Positions 19,197-27,182 are shown, numbered from the stretch's first letter. The stretch: DNA of 64,000 nucleotides from Chitinophagales bacterium (GCA_020636505.1 JACJXR010000003.1:124001-188000), one strand, 5' to 3'. A program made the numbers and translations. Notes: generated by a model from the letters alone, not told the origin.

Positions 19197-19943
19197 TTAG
19201 TTGTTATCGATAGTTTGTTTCCTGTTCCACTTTCTGCGCAAAGATTCTCCTTTCAGTTCTATGCGCTGAGCATTATGGACGATACGATCCATGATAGCGT
19301 CAGCTACGGTCTGTTCGCCTATAACGTCATACCACTGTTTCACAGGTAGCTGTGCAGTGATAATAGTAGAACGTTTACCATGCCTGTCTTCTATTATATC
19401 CAGTAAAGAAGCTCTGCCGGGCTGGTCCAGGGGTTGTATGCCGAAGTCGTCCAGTATCAGCAGGTCCTGCCGTTCTATTTTGGACAGTTCCTTAATAGAA
19501 GAGCCGTCAGCTTTGGCCATTTTCAGTTGTGCGAACAGCCTGGTAGCATTGGCATAAAGCACCTTGAAGCCTAACAGGCAGGCCTGGTGTCCGATGGCTG
19601 AAGCAATGAAGCTCTTGCCCGTTCCTGTACTGCCGGTGATCAGTACATTCTCCTTGCGGTTAATGAACTCACCATCTGCGAGGCGGTGCAGCAGGTTCTT
19701 GTCCAGCCCCCTTTCTGTGCTGTAGTCCAGTTGTTCGATGGAAGCTTTATAGCGGAAGCGTGCACCCTTCAGGTTTCTTTCTATAGCCCTGTTGTGGCGG
19801 TCATCCCATTCACTGTCGATGAGCATGGCTACCATCTCATCAGCTGTAAACCGCTGCTGGGGTTGTTCCAGGCTGGTAGTAAAAGCACGGTGCATACCTA
19901 ATAGCCGCATCCGCTTCATCTTGTCTAATGTGTCTGTGTTCAT
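19197..19943 (-). CDS. istB: IS21 helper ATPase IstB
   Basis: 248 aa AAA+ protein. The Walker A motif GSTGTGKSF is near residues 103-111 and Walker B (LLILDDFG) near 163-170. It assists IstA in target selection and transposition. The start ATG is 31 bp after the istA stop, the usual istA-istB order. Full length for the family, with no frameshift. Confidence 0.95.
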   Translation of the reverse strand: MNTDTLDKMKRMRLLGMHRAFTTSLEQPQQRFTADEMVAMLIDSEWDDRHNRAIERNLKGARFRYKASIEQLDYSTERGLDKNLLHRLADGEFINRKENVLITGSTGTGKSFIASAIGHQACLLGFKVLYANATRLFAQLKMAKADGSSIKELSKIERQDLLILDDFGIQPLDQPGRASLLDIIEDRHGKRSTIITAQLPVKQWYDVIGEQTVADAIMDRIVHNAQRIELKGESLRRKWNRKQTIDNN

Positions 19944-19974
19944 ACATTATTGGTTTTTATTGTTGCGTAAATAA

Positions 19975-21519
19975 TTATTCATAGTATTCGCTGCCCCTGA
20001 TGTTAGTATGCTCCGGCATCGGCAGTTCTTCCGGTTCTTTGCTCATCCGGTCAAGGTTCCTGTCCAGTATCTGTACGATGATGGGATAGTTGTATATCCC
20101 GTATTCATGCGCCCTTTTGCAGGCATTGGCCAGCCGTTCATTACCTACCTTACGTACCATGCTCAATATGCCCGAACAGGATTTATACGCCTGTTCAGGG
20201 TGTTGCTTATGTTCAAAGACCATGATGATATAATCAGCCACATCATCGCTGATGGCTTTAGCTTGTTCAATGAACTTGTCCGGTGTCCATTCACTCAGGA
20301 AGCGGTGTGCAGAAGCCAGGTGTTCCTGACTGGTAGTGTAATGATATTTACGCCCATGGCGCGGATGCGCTGCAATACGCTCATAACGGTAATATATCTC
20401 TACACGGGAGGATGTGTATAACAGCTTTACTTTCTTACCGATATACCGGTAAGGAACACTGTAATAATGCCTGTCAGCCCTCAGGCATACATGGCCGTTC
20501 TTCATGACCGTTACCATGGCCTGTTGTTTGAACTCGTAATGATAAGCAGGCAGTGGTTGCAGGGCTGACCGTTCCACTTCATCGAACTGCTGCCTGCGGC
20601 TATAGTCCCTTCCTTTAAAAGGTTGATTGTTCAATGCTTCCAGTTCTTTGTGTATATCAGCATTGAGTGCCTCCAGGGTGTGATATACCTTGTGGCGGAT
20701 AGCAGCATAAATACGGCGGTAAATGATCTTAATAATACCCTCTACCAGTGCTTTGTCTTTGGGGCGGTAAGCCCTTGCAGGCAATACTGCCGTCCCGTAA
20801 TGCTCAGCAAAATCAGCAAAGGTCTCGTTGATGGTAGGTTCGTACCTGCTGCTCTTAGTAACTGCCGACCTCAGGTTGTCCGGCACTATAGCGGCAGGCA
20901 CACCACCAAAGTAATGCAGGGCGTTCTCACAGACTTTGACCAGGTCTTCCCGCTTCTGGCTGTAGGTGGCTTCTACATAGGTAAGCTGGCTGCAACCCAG
21001 TATCGCTGCAAAAACTTCCACCTGTCGCAGTTCTCCGCTGTCCTTATCAACAATGGTCAGCTTCTCTCCCGCAAAGTCAATATAGAGCTTATCACCCGCC
21101 TTATGTTCCATGTGCATCACAGGCTTCCCCCGTTTGGTGAAATCACTGTAATGCCTGTAAAACTGCGCTATAGCATAACCGTCAGGATGCTGCACACGGT
21201 ACTGTTCCCATAGCATAGCTATGGTCACGCCCTTACGCTTCATCTGTTTCTCTACCTCCGGCAGTATGGCTTTCAGTTGTTCAAAACGTTCATCCCTGAC
21301 AGGAAGCTGCTCCGGGCAGAACAGCTCTTCCAGAGCATGGTCGCTCATACGGTCTATATCCGTATAGGTCAATTTATGCTCAATAAATTTGTACAGGTAT
21401 TTTTTGACTGTATTACGCGAACAGCCTGTTAATGTACTGATCTGTTTCTTACTCCTGTCCTGGGCGTGCAGCCTGAATATCTGTCTTATTTTGCTCATGA
21501 GTATTGTTTTATTAGCCAT
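19975..21519 (-). CDS. istA: IS21 transposase IstA
   Basis: 514 aa DDE transposase. The N-terminal HTH lies at about residues 8-45 (LHAQDRSKKQISTLTGCSRNTVKKYL). The rve-like catalytic core has D in 'YIDFAGEKL', D in 'VPDNLRSAV' and E in 'DKALVEGIIK'. A C-terminal beta-barrel region follows. Full length and in one frame, so the element looks competent for transposition together with IstB. Confidence 0.95.
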   Translation of the reverse strand: MANKTILMSKIRQIFRLHAQDRSKKQISTLTGCSRNTVKKYLYKFIEHKLTYTDIDRMSDHALEELFCPEQLPVRDERFEQLKAILPEVEKQMKRKGVTIAMLWEQYRVQHPDGYAIAQFYRHYSDFTKRGKPVMHMEHKAGDKLYIDFAGEKLTIVDKDSGELRQVEVFAAILGCSQLTYVEATYSQKREDLVKVCENALHYFGGVPAAIVPDNLRSAVTKSSRYEPTINETFADFAEHYGTAVLPARAYRPKDKALVEGIIKIIYRRIYAAIRHKVYHTLEALNADIHKELEALNNQPFKGRDYSRRQQFDEVERSALQPLPAYHYEFKQQAMVTVMKNGHVCLRADRHYYSVPYRYIGKKVKLLYTSSRVEIYYRYERIAAHPRHGRKYHYTTSQEHLASAHRFLSEWTPDKFIEQAKAISDDVADYIIMVFEHKQHPEQAYKSCSGILSMVRKVGNERLANACKRAHEYGIYNYPIIVQILDRNLDRMSKEPEELPMPEHTNIRGSEYYE

Positions 21520-21592
21520 GCTTTAGTGGATTATGTAAGTATCCAACTTCAGCATTTAACTCGGCTAAAACAACCTCTCTAAGCTCTTTGCA

Positions 21593-21691
21593 GGGTGGTC
21601 AATTTGAATGATAATGGGGTGGTCAGTTTGGATGATAATGCTATGGTCACATTCTATGATAATCAGGTGCTCAGTTTAATGATATTTTCCA
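21593..21691. repeat. IS21 terminal repeats, istA side
   Basis: Four copies of the unit TGACC/TGAGC + AT-rich ATTATCAT, spaced about 24-25 bp, upstream of istA. The same array is present in the decayed copy (about 9368-9466), so that end could still be recognised by a transposase supplied in trans. Confidence 0.75.
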
Positions 21692-21700
21692 ATCGGAGCA

Positions 21701-22162
21701 ATGATGTTGGATAGGCAACAACGAATCATAGTATTTAATGCCAATGGTGATATCTATTATATCAATTCGACTCATTTTATTTCAAATGACATCGATTCAA
21801 TGTTGACTCTATTCGATAAGAGCTTTACCGTAGTCAATGTTAATGAGGTATTAAATGAGTTTTATACAAACGCCCACATAAATGTAAAGCACTTAGGAAC
21901 AGTGTTTGGTCTCACCAAGGTACAGAAGGAGGTTCTTAAGCTATTGAAACAAAAAAATATCAGTAGGATAACAATAGAACTGGATAATGAGTTGAAAAGC
22001 TATATTCAGGTAAATGTGATTACAAAGAAAATGGGTAGCCAAGTTAAAGAAATGGTGTTGGACTTGGCAAGAATAAAAGGATACAAGGATATAAAGATCA
22101 CAGCCAATGGCAATGGTGCCGTTTGTATAGAAGAAACTGATAAAAATCAAATTGATAGGTAA
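21701..22162 (+). CDS. unknown protein upstream of serine recombinase, perhaps 5'-truncated
   Basis: 153 aa, no recognised family. The ATG lies only 9 bp beyond the IS21 end, and the frame stays open back into the IS, so the original N-terminus and promoter may have been removed by the insertion. A central 'LTKVQKEVLKLLKQKNISRITIEL' could be a helix-turn-helix-like part, and the C-terminus looks alpha/beta. It heads a set of three plus-strand genes ending with the recombinase, which suggests a role in control or accessory function of the mobile element. Confidence 0.55.
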   Translation: MMLDRQQRIIVFNANGDIYYINSTHFISNDIDSMLTLFDKSFTVVNVNEVLNEFYTNAHINVKHLGTVFGLTKVQKEVLKLLKQKNISRITIELDNELKSYIQVNVITKKMGSQVKEMVLDLARIKGYKDIKITANGNGAVCIEETDKNQIDR

Positions 22163-22240
22163 TTGTACCTCAAATAGAGGACGCATTAATAATCCGATTT
22201 CTTACGGTAAAAAGCCGAAGATGTCCCAATTCATTGGGAG

Positions 22241-22429
22241 ATGGATAACAAGTCTATTGATAAATGGATAGAAAATGATGATGTAAATACAACTGAATTA
22301 CAAGAAGCTTTAATGGACTATGCAATGGTCGTAGTTTCTGTTTTATTAACAAATTGGATATCCAATGGAGAACAAATTGATGAGATTTGCGAAATCCGCA
22401 AAAAAGGAACAATGGAGACCGACCAATAA
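22241..22429 (+). CDS. small unknown protein overlapping the recombinase start
   Basis: 62 aa acidic protein without signal peptide. The stop lies 65 bp inside the recombinase frame, so translation of the two is probably coupled. The sequence gives no family. The close link with the recombinase suggests a partner or regulator, comparable to small genes before other large serine recombinases, but this is inference. Confidence 0.5.
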   Translation: MDNKSIDKWIENDDVNTTELQEALMDYAMVVVSVLLTNWISNGEQIDEICEIRKKGTMETDQ

Positions 22430-24011
22430 AGTCGTCATATATACTCGTGTATCCAGTAATGAGCAGGTTGGCAATACAAGCCTTACCACTCAATTGAAGT
22501 ATTGTGATGAGTATGCTGAAAAAAAAGGATATCATGTCGTGAAATATTTCGGTGGTACAAATGAAAGTGCCAAAACCGATAATAGGATAGAGTTTGAAAA
22601 GATGATGAAGTTTGTTAGGACAAACAAATCAATATCAGGCATTGTAGTATACTCGTTTGATCGATTTTCACGAAGTGATGAAGTCTTGTTGGTGAATGAT
22701 CGATTAAGAAAGATTGGAGTACAAGTAATATCTGTAATTCAAGATTTTGACAGTACCAATCCAACAGGGAAATTTCAAAAAGATATATTGCTGGCGTTTG
22801 GTAATTACGACAATCAATTACGCAAACAAAAAACTATTGTTGGGATGCGCGAGCATCTACGCAATGGTTATTGGATTGCTGCATGTCCATTTGGCTATAC
22901 AAACCTCAATCGAAAAGAAAAAGCACCCAATCATAAATACGAAATCAATGAGGATGGCAAACTATTGAAGTTGGCATTTAAATGGAAAGCGGAGGGACTG
23001 ATGGATAATACCCAAATAGTTGAAAAACTCAATGAAATGGGATGTAACATCAACTATAAAAGCTTTACAAGGATATTGAGTAACCCTTTTTATTGTGGTT
23101 ATATTACCCATTCATTGATACCTGGAGAGACAATAAAAGGGAAACACCCGCAGTTGGTTAGTGAAAGTTTGTTTTTAAAAGCCAATAATGTTATTGATGA
23201 CAATCCATTGGCAGGGATTTCAAAAAGTGGGGAAATTAAGGAGTTGTCACTTAAGATGTTTATAAGAGATGAAGCATCAGGGTCACCCTTTACGGGCTAT
23301 ACACAAAAAGGTATCTATTATTATAAGACCAGAGCCAAAGGAACAAAGGTTAACGTGAATGCTCAAAGGCTTAATTGTTTGTTTGAAACGGAGTTGAAAA
23401 AATATGAATTACAAAAGAGCCATGTGCCAAAATTAAAGGAGCTGATGCTGATCTTGTTAAATGAAAGTCTTAAAGACTATAAAGAACAAGAAAGTAGGAT
23501 ACTAAAGCGTATTGAGGATTTAAAGTCCAAGATATATAAGGTGCAAGAACGGTTCATCGAAGGTGATATAGATAAGAATGTTTATAACGAGCATCATAAT
23601 AAATATAGACTCGAATTGGAGAAACTGGAGCAAAGGAGTTCAAATTCCAACTTTAACAGTTCGAACTTTGAAAAATTATTGGGAAAGGGGTTGGAATTGG
23701 CACAGAACTTAAGCTGGTTATGGCTTTCAGGTGATTATACTCAAAGACAAAAGCTGCAATATATAGTCTTCCCCAATGGTATGGAGTATAATAAGGAAAA
23801 GCATATAGTTCGAACTGAAAAAGTAAATGGGCTTTTTGATTGTATCTCTTTGTTAAAAGGGGATTTAAACAAAAACAACAATGGCTCAGGAGGTCTCCTG
23901 AGCCAAAATTCTTGTCGTGTAGCCTCGTCAGGAATCGAACCTGAATCTGGAGCTTCGGAAACTCTTATACTATCCATTGTACTACGAGGCCGGCATACGC
24001 AAAGTTACTAA
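22365..24011 (+). CDS. large serine recombinase (site-specific integrase)
   Basis: Up to 548 aa (a second ATG at 22380 gives 543). The resolvase catalytic domain contains VVIYTRVSS with the nucleophile Ser near residue 30 and the YSFDRFSRSDEVL block. It is followed by the 'Recombinase' DNA-binding domain (about 175-275), a zinc-ribbon-like region in which the usual Cys residues are not obvious, and a coiled coil (about 375-430). The last about 40 residues, with the phrase ASSGIEPESGASETLILS, are encoded by the antisense strand of a tRNA-Arg gene and are characteristic of integrases inserted at tRNA genes. It likely integrates and excises the island lying to its left. Confidence 0.9.
   Translation: MENKLMRFAKSAKKEQWRPTNKVVIYTRVSSNEQVGNTSLTTQLKYCDEYAEKKGYHVVKYFGGTNESAKTDNRIEFEKMMKFVRTNKSISGIVVYSFDRFSRSDEVLLVNDRLRKIGVQVISVIQDFDSTNPTGKFQKDILLAFGNYDNQLRKQKTIVGMREHLRNGYWIAACPFGYTNLNRKEKAPNHKYEINEDGKLLKLAFKWKAEGLMDNTQIVEKLNEMGCNINYKSFTRILSNPFYCGYITHSLIPGETIKGKHPQLVSESLFLKANNVIDDNPLAGISKSGEIKELSLKMFIRDEASGSPFTGYTQKGIYYYKTRAKGTKVNVNAQRLNCLFETELKKYELQKSHVPKLKELMLILLNESLKDYKEQESRILKRIEDLKSKIYKVQERFIEGDIDKNVYNEHHNKYRLELEKLEQRSSNSNFNSSNFEKLLGKGLELAQNLSWLWLSGDYTQRQKLQYIVFPNGMEYNKEKHIVRTEKVNGLFDCISLLKGDLNKNNNGSGGLLSQNSCRVASSGIEPESGASETLILSIVLRGRHTQSY
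23883..23904 (-). terminator. hairpin behind tRNA-Arg
   Basis: Perfect inverted repeat GGCTCAGGAG-gt-CTCCTGAGCC. On the minus strand it follows the tRNA-Arg by 16 bp and is followed by a T-rich run (TTGTTGTTTTTG), so it probably terminates the tRNA transcript. It also lies within the recombinase frame. Confidence 0.65.
23921..23990 (-). tRNA. tRNA-Arg(CCG), probable island attachment site
   Basis: Read on the minus strand: acceptor stem GCCTCGT/ACGAGGC pairs fully, T arm CAGG-TTCGATT-CCTG, anticodon loop TTCCGAA with anticodon CCG. No CCA is encoded. The 3' end faces the recombinase gene, which reads across it in antisense. A -7 element TAACTTTG lies just upstream (24000-24007). Confidence 0.9.
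24000..24007 (-). promoter_or_regulatory. tRNA-Arg promoter -7 element
   Basis: TAACTTTG on the minus strand, 10 bp before the tRNA 5' end, matches TAnnTTTG. The -33 region holds ATTG with 18-bp spacing rather than a perfect TTTG. It overlaps the end of the recombinase frame and adjoins the tRNA-Glu terminator. Confidence 0.6.
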
Positions 24012-24013
24012 AT

Positions 24014-24041
24014 AAAAAAGCAGCTCAATGAGCTGCTTTTT
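24014..24041 (-). terminator. terminator behind tRNA-Glu
   Basis: A-run, GCAGCTC-AAT-GAGCTGC, T-run; symmetrical, so it can act on both strands. It lies directly after the tRNA-Glu gene and also just after the recombinase stop. Confidence 0.8.
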
Positions 24042-24042
24042 G

Positions 24043-24114
24043 TACCACGTACGGGATTCGAACCCGTGATTCCTCCGTGAAAGGGAGGCGTCTTAACCCC
24101 TTGACCAACGCGGC
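24043..24114 (-). tRNA. tRNA-Glu(TTC)
   Basis: On the minus strand the anticodon stem CCTCC/GGAGG encloses loop CTTTCAC with anticodon TTC. The T arm is CGGG-TTCGAAT-CCCG and the D arm GTC...GAC. The acceptor stem GCCGCGT/ACGTGGT has two G-U pairs. No CCA is encoded. Confidence 0.92.
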
Positions 24115-24134
24115 ATCCCTTGTTTTTGGGAACG

Positions 24135-24165
24135 CAAAGATATGCGCCTCATTTTTTAGTTCAAA
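24135..24165 (-). promoter_or_regulatory. tRNA-Glu promoter
   Basis: Perfect Bacteroidota promoter on the minus strand: TTTG (24162-24165), 19 bp spacer, TATCTTTG (24135-24142). It lies 20 bp upstream of the tRNA. Confidence 0.85.
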
Positions 24166-24182
24166 ATTTTATTTGATTTTTT

Positions 24183-24950
24183 TTATTGTGCAAGCATTGC
24201 TGCTATAATGCCATGAAAATCAGCGGCATTCAGTGATGCTCCACCAATCAGTCCGCCGTCCACATCAGGGCAGGAGAATAGCTCATCGGCATTGGATGGT
24301 TTGCAGCTACCACCATATAGTATGGTGATGTTCTCTGCCGCATCATCGCCATAATGGTTCTTTATCAAACTGCGAATATGCGCATGCATATCTTGCGCTT
24401 GTTCCGAGCTTGCAGTACGTCCTGTACCGATAGCCCAAATTGGTTCGTATGCGATAACTATATTATTCAATTGCTCCAAGTTTAAATGGAACAAGCCTGC
24501 TTTTATTTGCTCTTCAACATAATTGTTTTGAGTGCCTGCATCTCTAATTTCCAAAGGCTCACCACAACAGAATATAACATTCAAGCCATTGCTTAGTGCT
24601 GCATTGGTCTTTGCTGCAAGCATTTCGTTGCTTTCGTTGAAGTATTCTCTTCTTTCTGAGTGTCCGATTATCACATGTGTGGCACCTGTACTCTTTACCA
24701 TTTCAGCAGAAGTTTCGCCGGTATATGCTCCGGATGCTTCCATATGGCAGTTTTGTGCGCCAGTGTATAAGTTGTCTTTTGCTACAACCAATTCGGATGC
24801 TGAAGCAAGGTGAATGAAAGGAGGGCATATCACAACTTGTTTATCGGCTTTAAGATCTGCTGATACCTCCAAAATGTCTTTTACAAGTTGTATACCTTCT
24901 TGCAGGTTCTTATTCATCTTCCAGTTTCCTGCAACGATCATTTTTCTCAT
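24183..24950 (-). CDS. tpiA: triosephosphate isomerase
   Basis: 255 aa cytoplasmic glycolytic enzyme interconverting dihydroxyacetone phosphate and glyceraldehyde 3-phosphate. Motifs: GNWKMNK with substrate Lys11, IGHSERREYF with the catalytic His near 98, and AYEPIWAIGTG with the catalytic Glu near 170, then the phosphate-binding 'LYGGSCKPSN'. Full length. It is 10 bp downstream of the GlmU-like gene on the same strand, so probably co-transcribed. Confidence 0.98.
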   Translation of the reverse strand: MRKMIVAGNWKMNKNLQEGIQLVKDILEVSADLKADKQVVICPPFIHLASASELVVAKDNLYTGAQNCHMEASGAYTGETSAEMVKSTGATHVIIGHSERREYFNESNEMLAAKTNAALSNGLNVIFCCGEPLEIRDAGTQNNYVEEQIKAGLFHLNLEQLNNIVIAYEPIWAIGTGRTASSEQAQDMHAHIRSLIKNHYGDDAAENITILYGGSCKPSNADELFSCPDVDGGLIGGASLNAADFHGIIAAMLAQ

Positions 24951-24960
24951 ATATTCTTGT

Positions 24961-26169
24961 TTAGCTTGTTTTCGTAAATAGTTCTCTTTGCTTTTCAGTT
25001 ATGCTCATGACGTGCTTGAGCATTGCCAAGTCGTTTTCTGTGAGGCTTTTGCCTCTTCTTTCCATCATCCTGTTTGCTGTGTCAACAGCTCTTTCAAACC
25101 TATATGTGGTTAAGCCGTCACTGCCTCCCCATGTGAATGATGGAATGAATTTTTCGGGAAATCCTCCTCCAAAGATATTGGCGGAAACGCCGACCACAGT
25201 ACCCGTATTGAACATGGTATTGATACCACATTTGGAATGGTCGCCCATTATCAAGCCGCAAAATGTAAGGCCTGTTTGTACGGATTTGAAGCGATGCTCG
25301 TCCCATACTTTCACACTTTCGTAGTTGTTCTTAAGATTGGAGCAGTTGGTGTCGGCACCTAGGTTGCACCATTCACCTATCACAGAATTTCCCAAGTAGC
25401 CATCGTGCCCTTTGTTGCTGTATGAAAAGAAAACCACATTGCTCAATTCTCCACCAACCTTACAATGTGGGCCAATGGTTGTATCACCATATACTTTTGC
25501 ACCCATTTTAATTGCGGCCTCTTCACCAAGTGCAATAGGGCCACGCATCATCACACCTTCCAGTACTTCGGCGTTTTTGCCTATATATATTGGGCCTGTT
25601 GTGGCATTGAGTATACAGCCGGCATTTATTTTGGCTCCTTCTTCTAAGAATATCTGCTCTTTGCCTTGTGTATGTATCCCATCGGGTAATGGTTGGCTTT
25701 GCTTTTCCTTCGTCAACAATTCAAAGTCAGACCTTATAGCTGCTCCGTTTTTGGAAAAAATATCCCAATTGTGTTCCAATAAATCAACCTCGCCTCTATA
25801 TTCTACTTGTTTTGGCTCTACGGTCGTTACAAGACCGTTATTGAACTCAAATGCATTGTCCGTAACTCTTGCAGCCAATACAGTAACACCCTTTACCAAT
25901 TGTTCTTCAGGGTTTAGGCTTGATATTGCCTCATACAGTTCATTTGTCGCAAATACAGCTCCGTTTATGAGTACGTTGTCACTTCCTCCGTTTTGAGGGA
26001 CTATGCTTTGTAGATGCTCTTCTGTAAGTGTTCCTGTTTGTTTGCCGATAATATATTCCCACCTTTCACGCATGGTCATTATTCCACAGCGTATGTCTGC
26101 AACAGGACGCGTATGCGTTAATGGCAATAATGAATAGCGAATATCGCTGTCGAAAAGAATGTAATTCAT
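24961..26169 (-). CDS. GlmU-family putative sugar nucleotidyltransferase
   Basis: 402 aa from ATG 26169 (MNYILFDSD); the open frame extends upstream, but that extension crosses the rpmE terminator and has no conserved sequence. The N-terminal part (MNYILFDSDIRYSLLPLTHTRP) is the divergent nucleotidyltransferase-like domain of the Bacteroidota 'GlmU family', and from about residue 190 there is a left-handed beta-helix with hexapeptide repeats (INAGCILNATTGPIYIGKNAEV). It may transfer nucleotidyl and/or acyl groups to sugars for the envelope. The exact substrate is unknown. Confidence 0.85.
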   Translation of the reverse strand: MNYILFDSDIRYSLLPLTHTRPVADIRCGIMTMRERWEYIIGKQTGTLTEEHLQSIVPQNGGSDNVLINGAVFATNELYEAISSLNPEEQLVKGVTVLAARVTDNAFEFNNGLVTTVEPKQVEYRGEVDLLEHNWDIFSKNGAAIRSDFELLTKEKQSQPLPDGIHTQGKEQIFLEEGAKINAGCILNATTGPIYIGKNAEVLEGVMMRGPIALGEEAAIKMGAKVYGDTTIGPHCKVGGELSNVVFFSYSNKGHDGYLGNSVIGEWCNLGADTNCSNLKNNYESVKVWDEHRFKSVQTGLTFCGLIMGDHSKCGINTMFNTGTVVGVSANIFGGGFPEKFIPSFTWGGSDGLTTYRFERAVDTANRMMERRGKSLTENDLAMLKHVMSITEKQRELFTKTS

Positions 26170-26230
26170 CGGCCGGTTGTAATACTCTTTCGTCGTACCG
26201 CAGAAGCGGGATAGAGTATGTATATCAATC

Positions 26231-26259
26231 AAAAAATCCCGACAAAAGTCGGGATTTTT
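26231..26259 (-). terminator. rpmE terminator
   Basis: AAAAATCCCGAC-AAAA-GTCGGGATTTTT, a symmetrical 7-bp GC-containing stem flanked by A and T runs, 32 bp after the rpmE stop. Confidence 0.85.
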
Positions 26260-26290
26260 ACTGCGTAATGCAAATAATATGAATCGTAGA

Positions 26291-26545
26291 TTATTTCTTA
26301 TTCTTAGCGTAACGCTTGTTGAATTTCTCGATACGACCTGCTGTATCAACAAATACAGACTTACCTGTGTAGAACGGGTGAGACATATGAGAGATCTCTA
26401 CTTTTATCAACGGATATTCGTTACCGTCTTCCCAAACGATTGTTTCGCTTGTAGCCGTTGTAGAACGGGTAATGAATGCGTAGTCGTTAGACATGTCTTT
26501 GAATACGACTTTGCGGTAGCTTTCCGGATGTATATCTTTTTTCAT
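26291..26545 (-). CDS. rpmE2: ribosomal protein bL31, type B (zinc-free form)
   Basis: 84 aa. 'MKKDIHPESYRKVVFKDMS' and 'SHPFYTGKSVFVDTAGRIEKFNKRY' are diagnostic of bL31. The CxxC zinc-binding cysteines of type A are absent, so this is the B form, often the only L31 in Bacteroidota. Single-gene unit with its own perfect promoter, a 5' UTR hairpin and a terminator. Confidence 0.96.
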   Translation of the reverse strand: MKKDIHPESYRKVVFKDMSNDYAFITRSTTATSETIVWEDGNEYPLIKVEISHMSHPFYTGKSVFVDTAGRIEKFNKRYAKNKK

Positions 26546-26561
26546 TGCGTTTTATTTTAAT

Positions 26562-26579
26562 GCATGGATTTTGCCATGC
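26562..26579 (-). promoter_or_regulatory. hairpin in the rpmE 5' UTR
   Basis: GCATGG-caaaat-CCATGC on the minus strand, between the predicted transcription start and the ATG (16 bp before it). A hairpin here could be an autoregulatory r-protein leader, which is known for L31 in several phyla. Its role is untested. Confidence 0.4.
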
Positions 26580-26593
26580 TTTTACAGAGTGTG

Positions 26594-26624
26594 CAAAGGT
26601 AGAGTTTTTTTAATATTCAGCAAA
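26594..26624 (-). promoter_or_regulatory. rpmE promoter
   Basis: TTTG (26621-26624), exactly 19 bp, TACCTTTG (26594-26601) on the minus strand: a perfect match to the Bacteroidota consensus. Predicted 5' UTR of about 40 nt. Confidence 0.85.
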
Positions 26625-26633
26625 AAAATACTC

Positions 26634-27182
26634 TTAGAACAGGCCTAAAAATTTTTTCTTGACTTTTACTCGCTTTTCAAGCTCACCGACGGCTTCTTCA
26701 GCAAAGTTGTATTTGCCTATGATCTTGCCGTCAGGACCTATAAGAAAGGCTTGAGGGATATAGAATACACCGTATATCTGTGCCGCCTTTGACCCCCAGC
26801 CGCCAAGGTCGCTCATGTGATGTTCCCATACCAAGCTGTCTTTGGCAATGGCTTGTATCCATTTGTCCTTGTTTTGGTCCAGGGATACACTCACTATTGT
26901 GAATCCGTTTTTGGCTCCTTCGAATTTTTGATCCTTGTACTTATTGTAAAGTGCCACCAGACTGGGGTTAGCCCTGCGACAAGGTCCACACCAAGATGCC
27001 CAAAAGTCCAAAAGCACAATTTTGCCATCAGCTATCTCAGAGAGCTTTATTTCTTTGTCTTGGGGATTGAGAAAAGCCAAGTCGGGGGCCTCTTGGCCAA
27101 CTTCCATTTTTTCGTTTTGATATTGAGCATCAGCCGTTTGTAACGAAATGGCTGCCAGTACCGCAAGTAATATCTTCTTCAT
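26634..27182 (-). CDS. TlpA-like thiol:disulfide oxidoreductase
   Basis: 182 aa with a signal peptide ending near TADAQ (residue 20). The thioredoxin fold holds WASWCGPCRR, active-site Cys65 and Cys68, and a cis-Pro in 'YIPQAFLIGPDG'. It acts in the periplasm in disulfide reduction, for example cytochrome c maturation or general redox repair. It stands alone, 51 bp from the next gene. Confidence 0.93.
   Translation of the reverse strand: MKKILLAVLAAISLQTADAQYQNEKMEVGQEAPDLAFLNPQDKEIKLSEIADGKIVLLDFWASWCGPCRRANPSLVALYNKYKDQKFEGAKNGFTIVSVSLDQNKDKWIQAIAKDSLVWEHHMSDLGGWGSKAAQIYGVFYIPQAFLIGPDGKIIGKYNFAEEAVGELEKRVKVKKKFLGLF

Larger units (their letters stand above)
19086..21691 (-). mobile_element. 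IS21-family insertion sequence, intact
   Basis: 2,606 bp. The ends form an imperfect inverted repeat: TGGATATTATCATGAA at 19086 and, read from the other side, TGGAAAATATCATTAA at 21691. Both begin with TG as IS21 ends do. It encodes IstA and IstB on the minus strand. Flanking bases (GTGCTAAC left, ATCGGAGC right) show no target duplication. A truncated second copy lies at 7273-9466 in the same orientation. Confidence 0.93.

Noticed and set aside
1..23920. Second copy of the tRNA-Arg 3' end (other attachment site)
   Set aside because: None was noticed by eye in the left part; it probably lies outside the window. An exhaustive search was not possible.
26170..26352. N-terminal extension of the GlmU-like protein
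   Set aside because: It would start upstream of the rpmE terminator hairpin and the extra residues show no conserved content; ATG 26169 is used.
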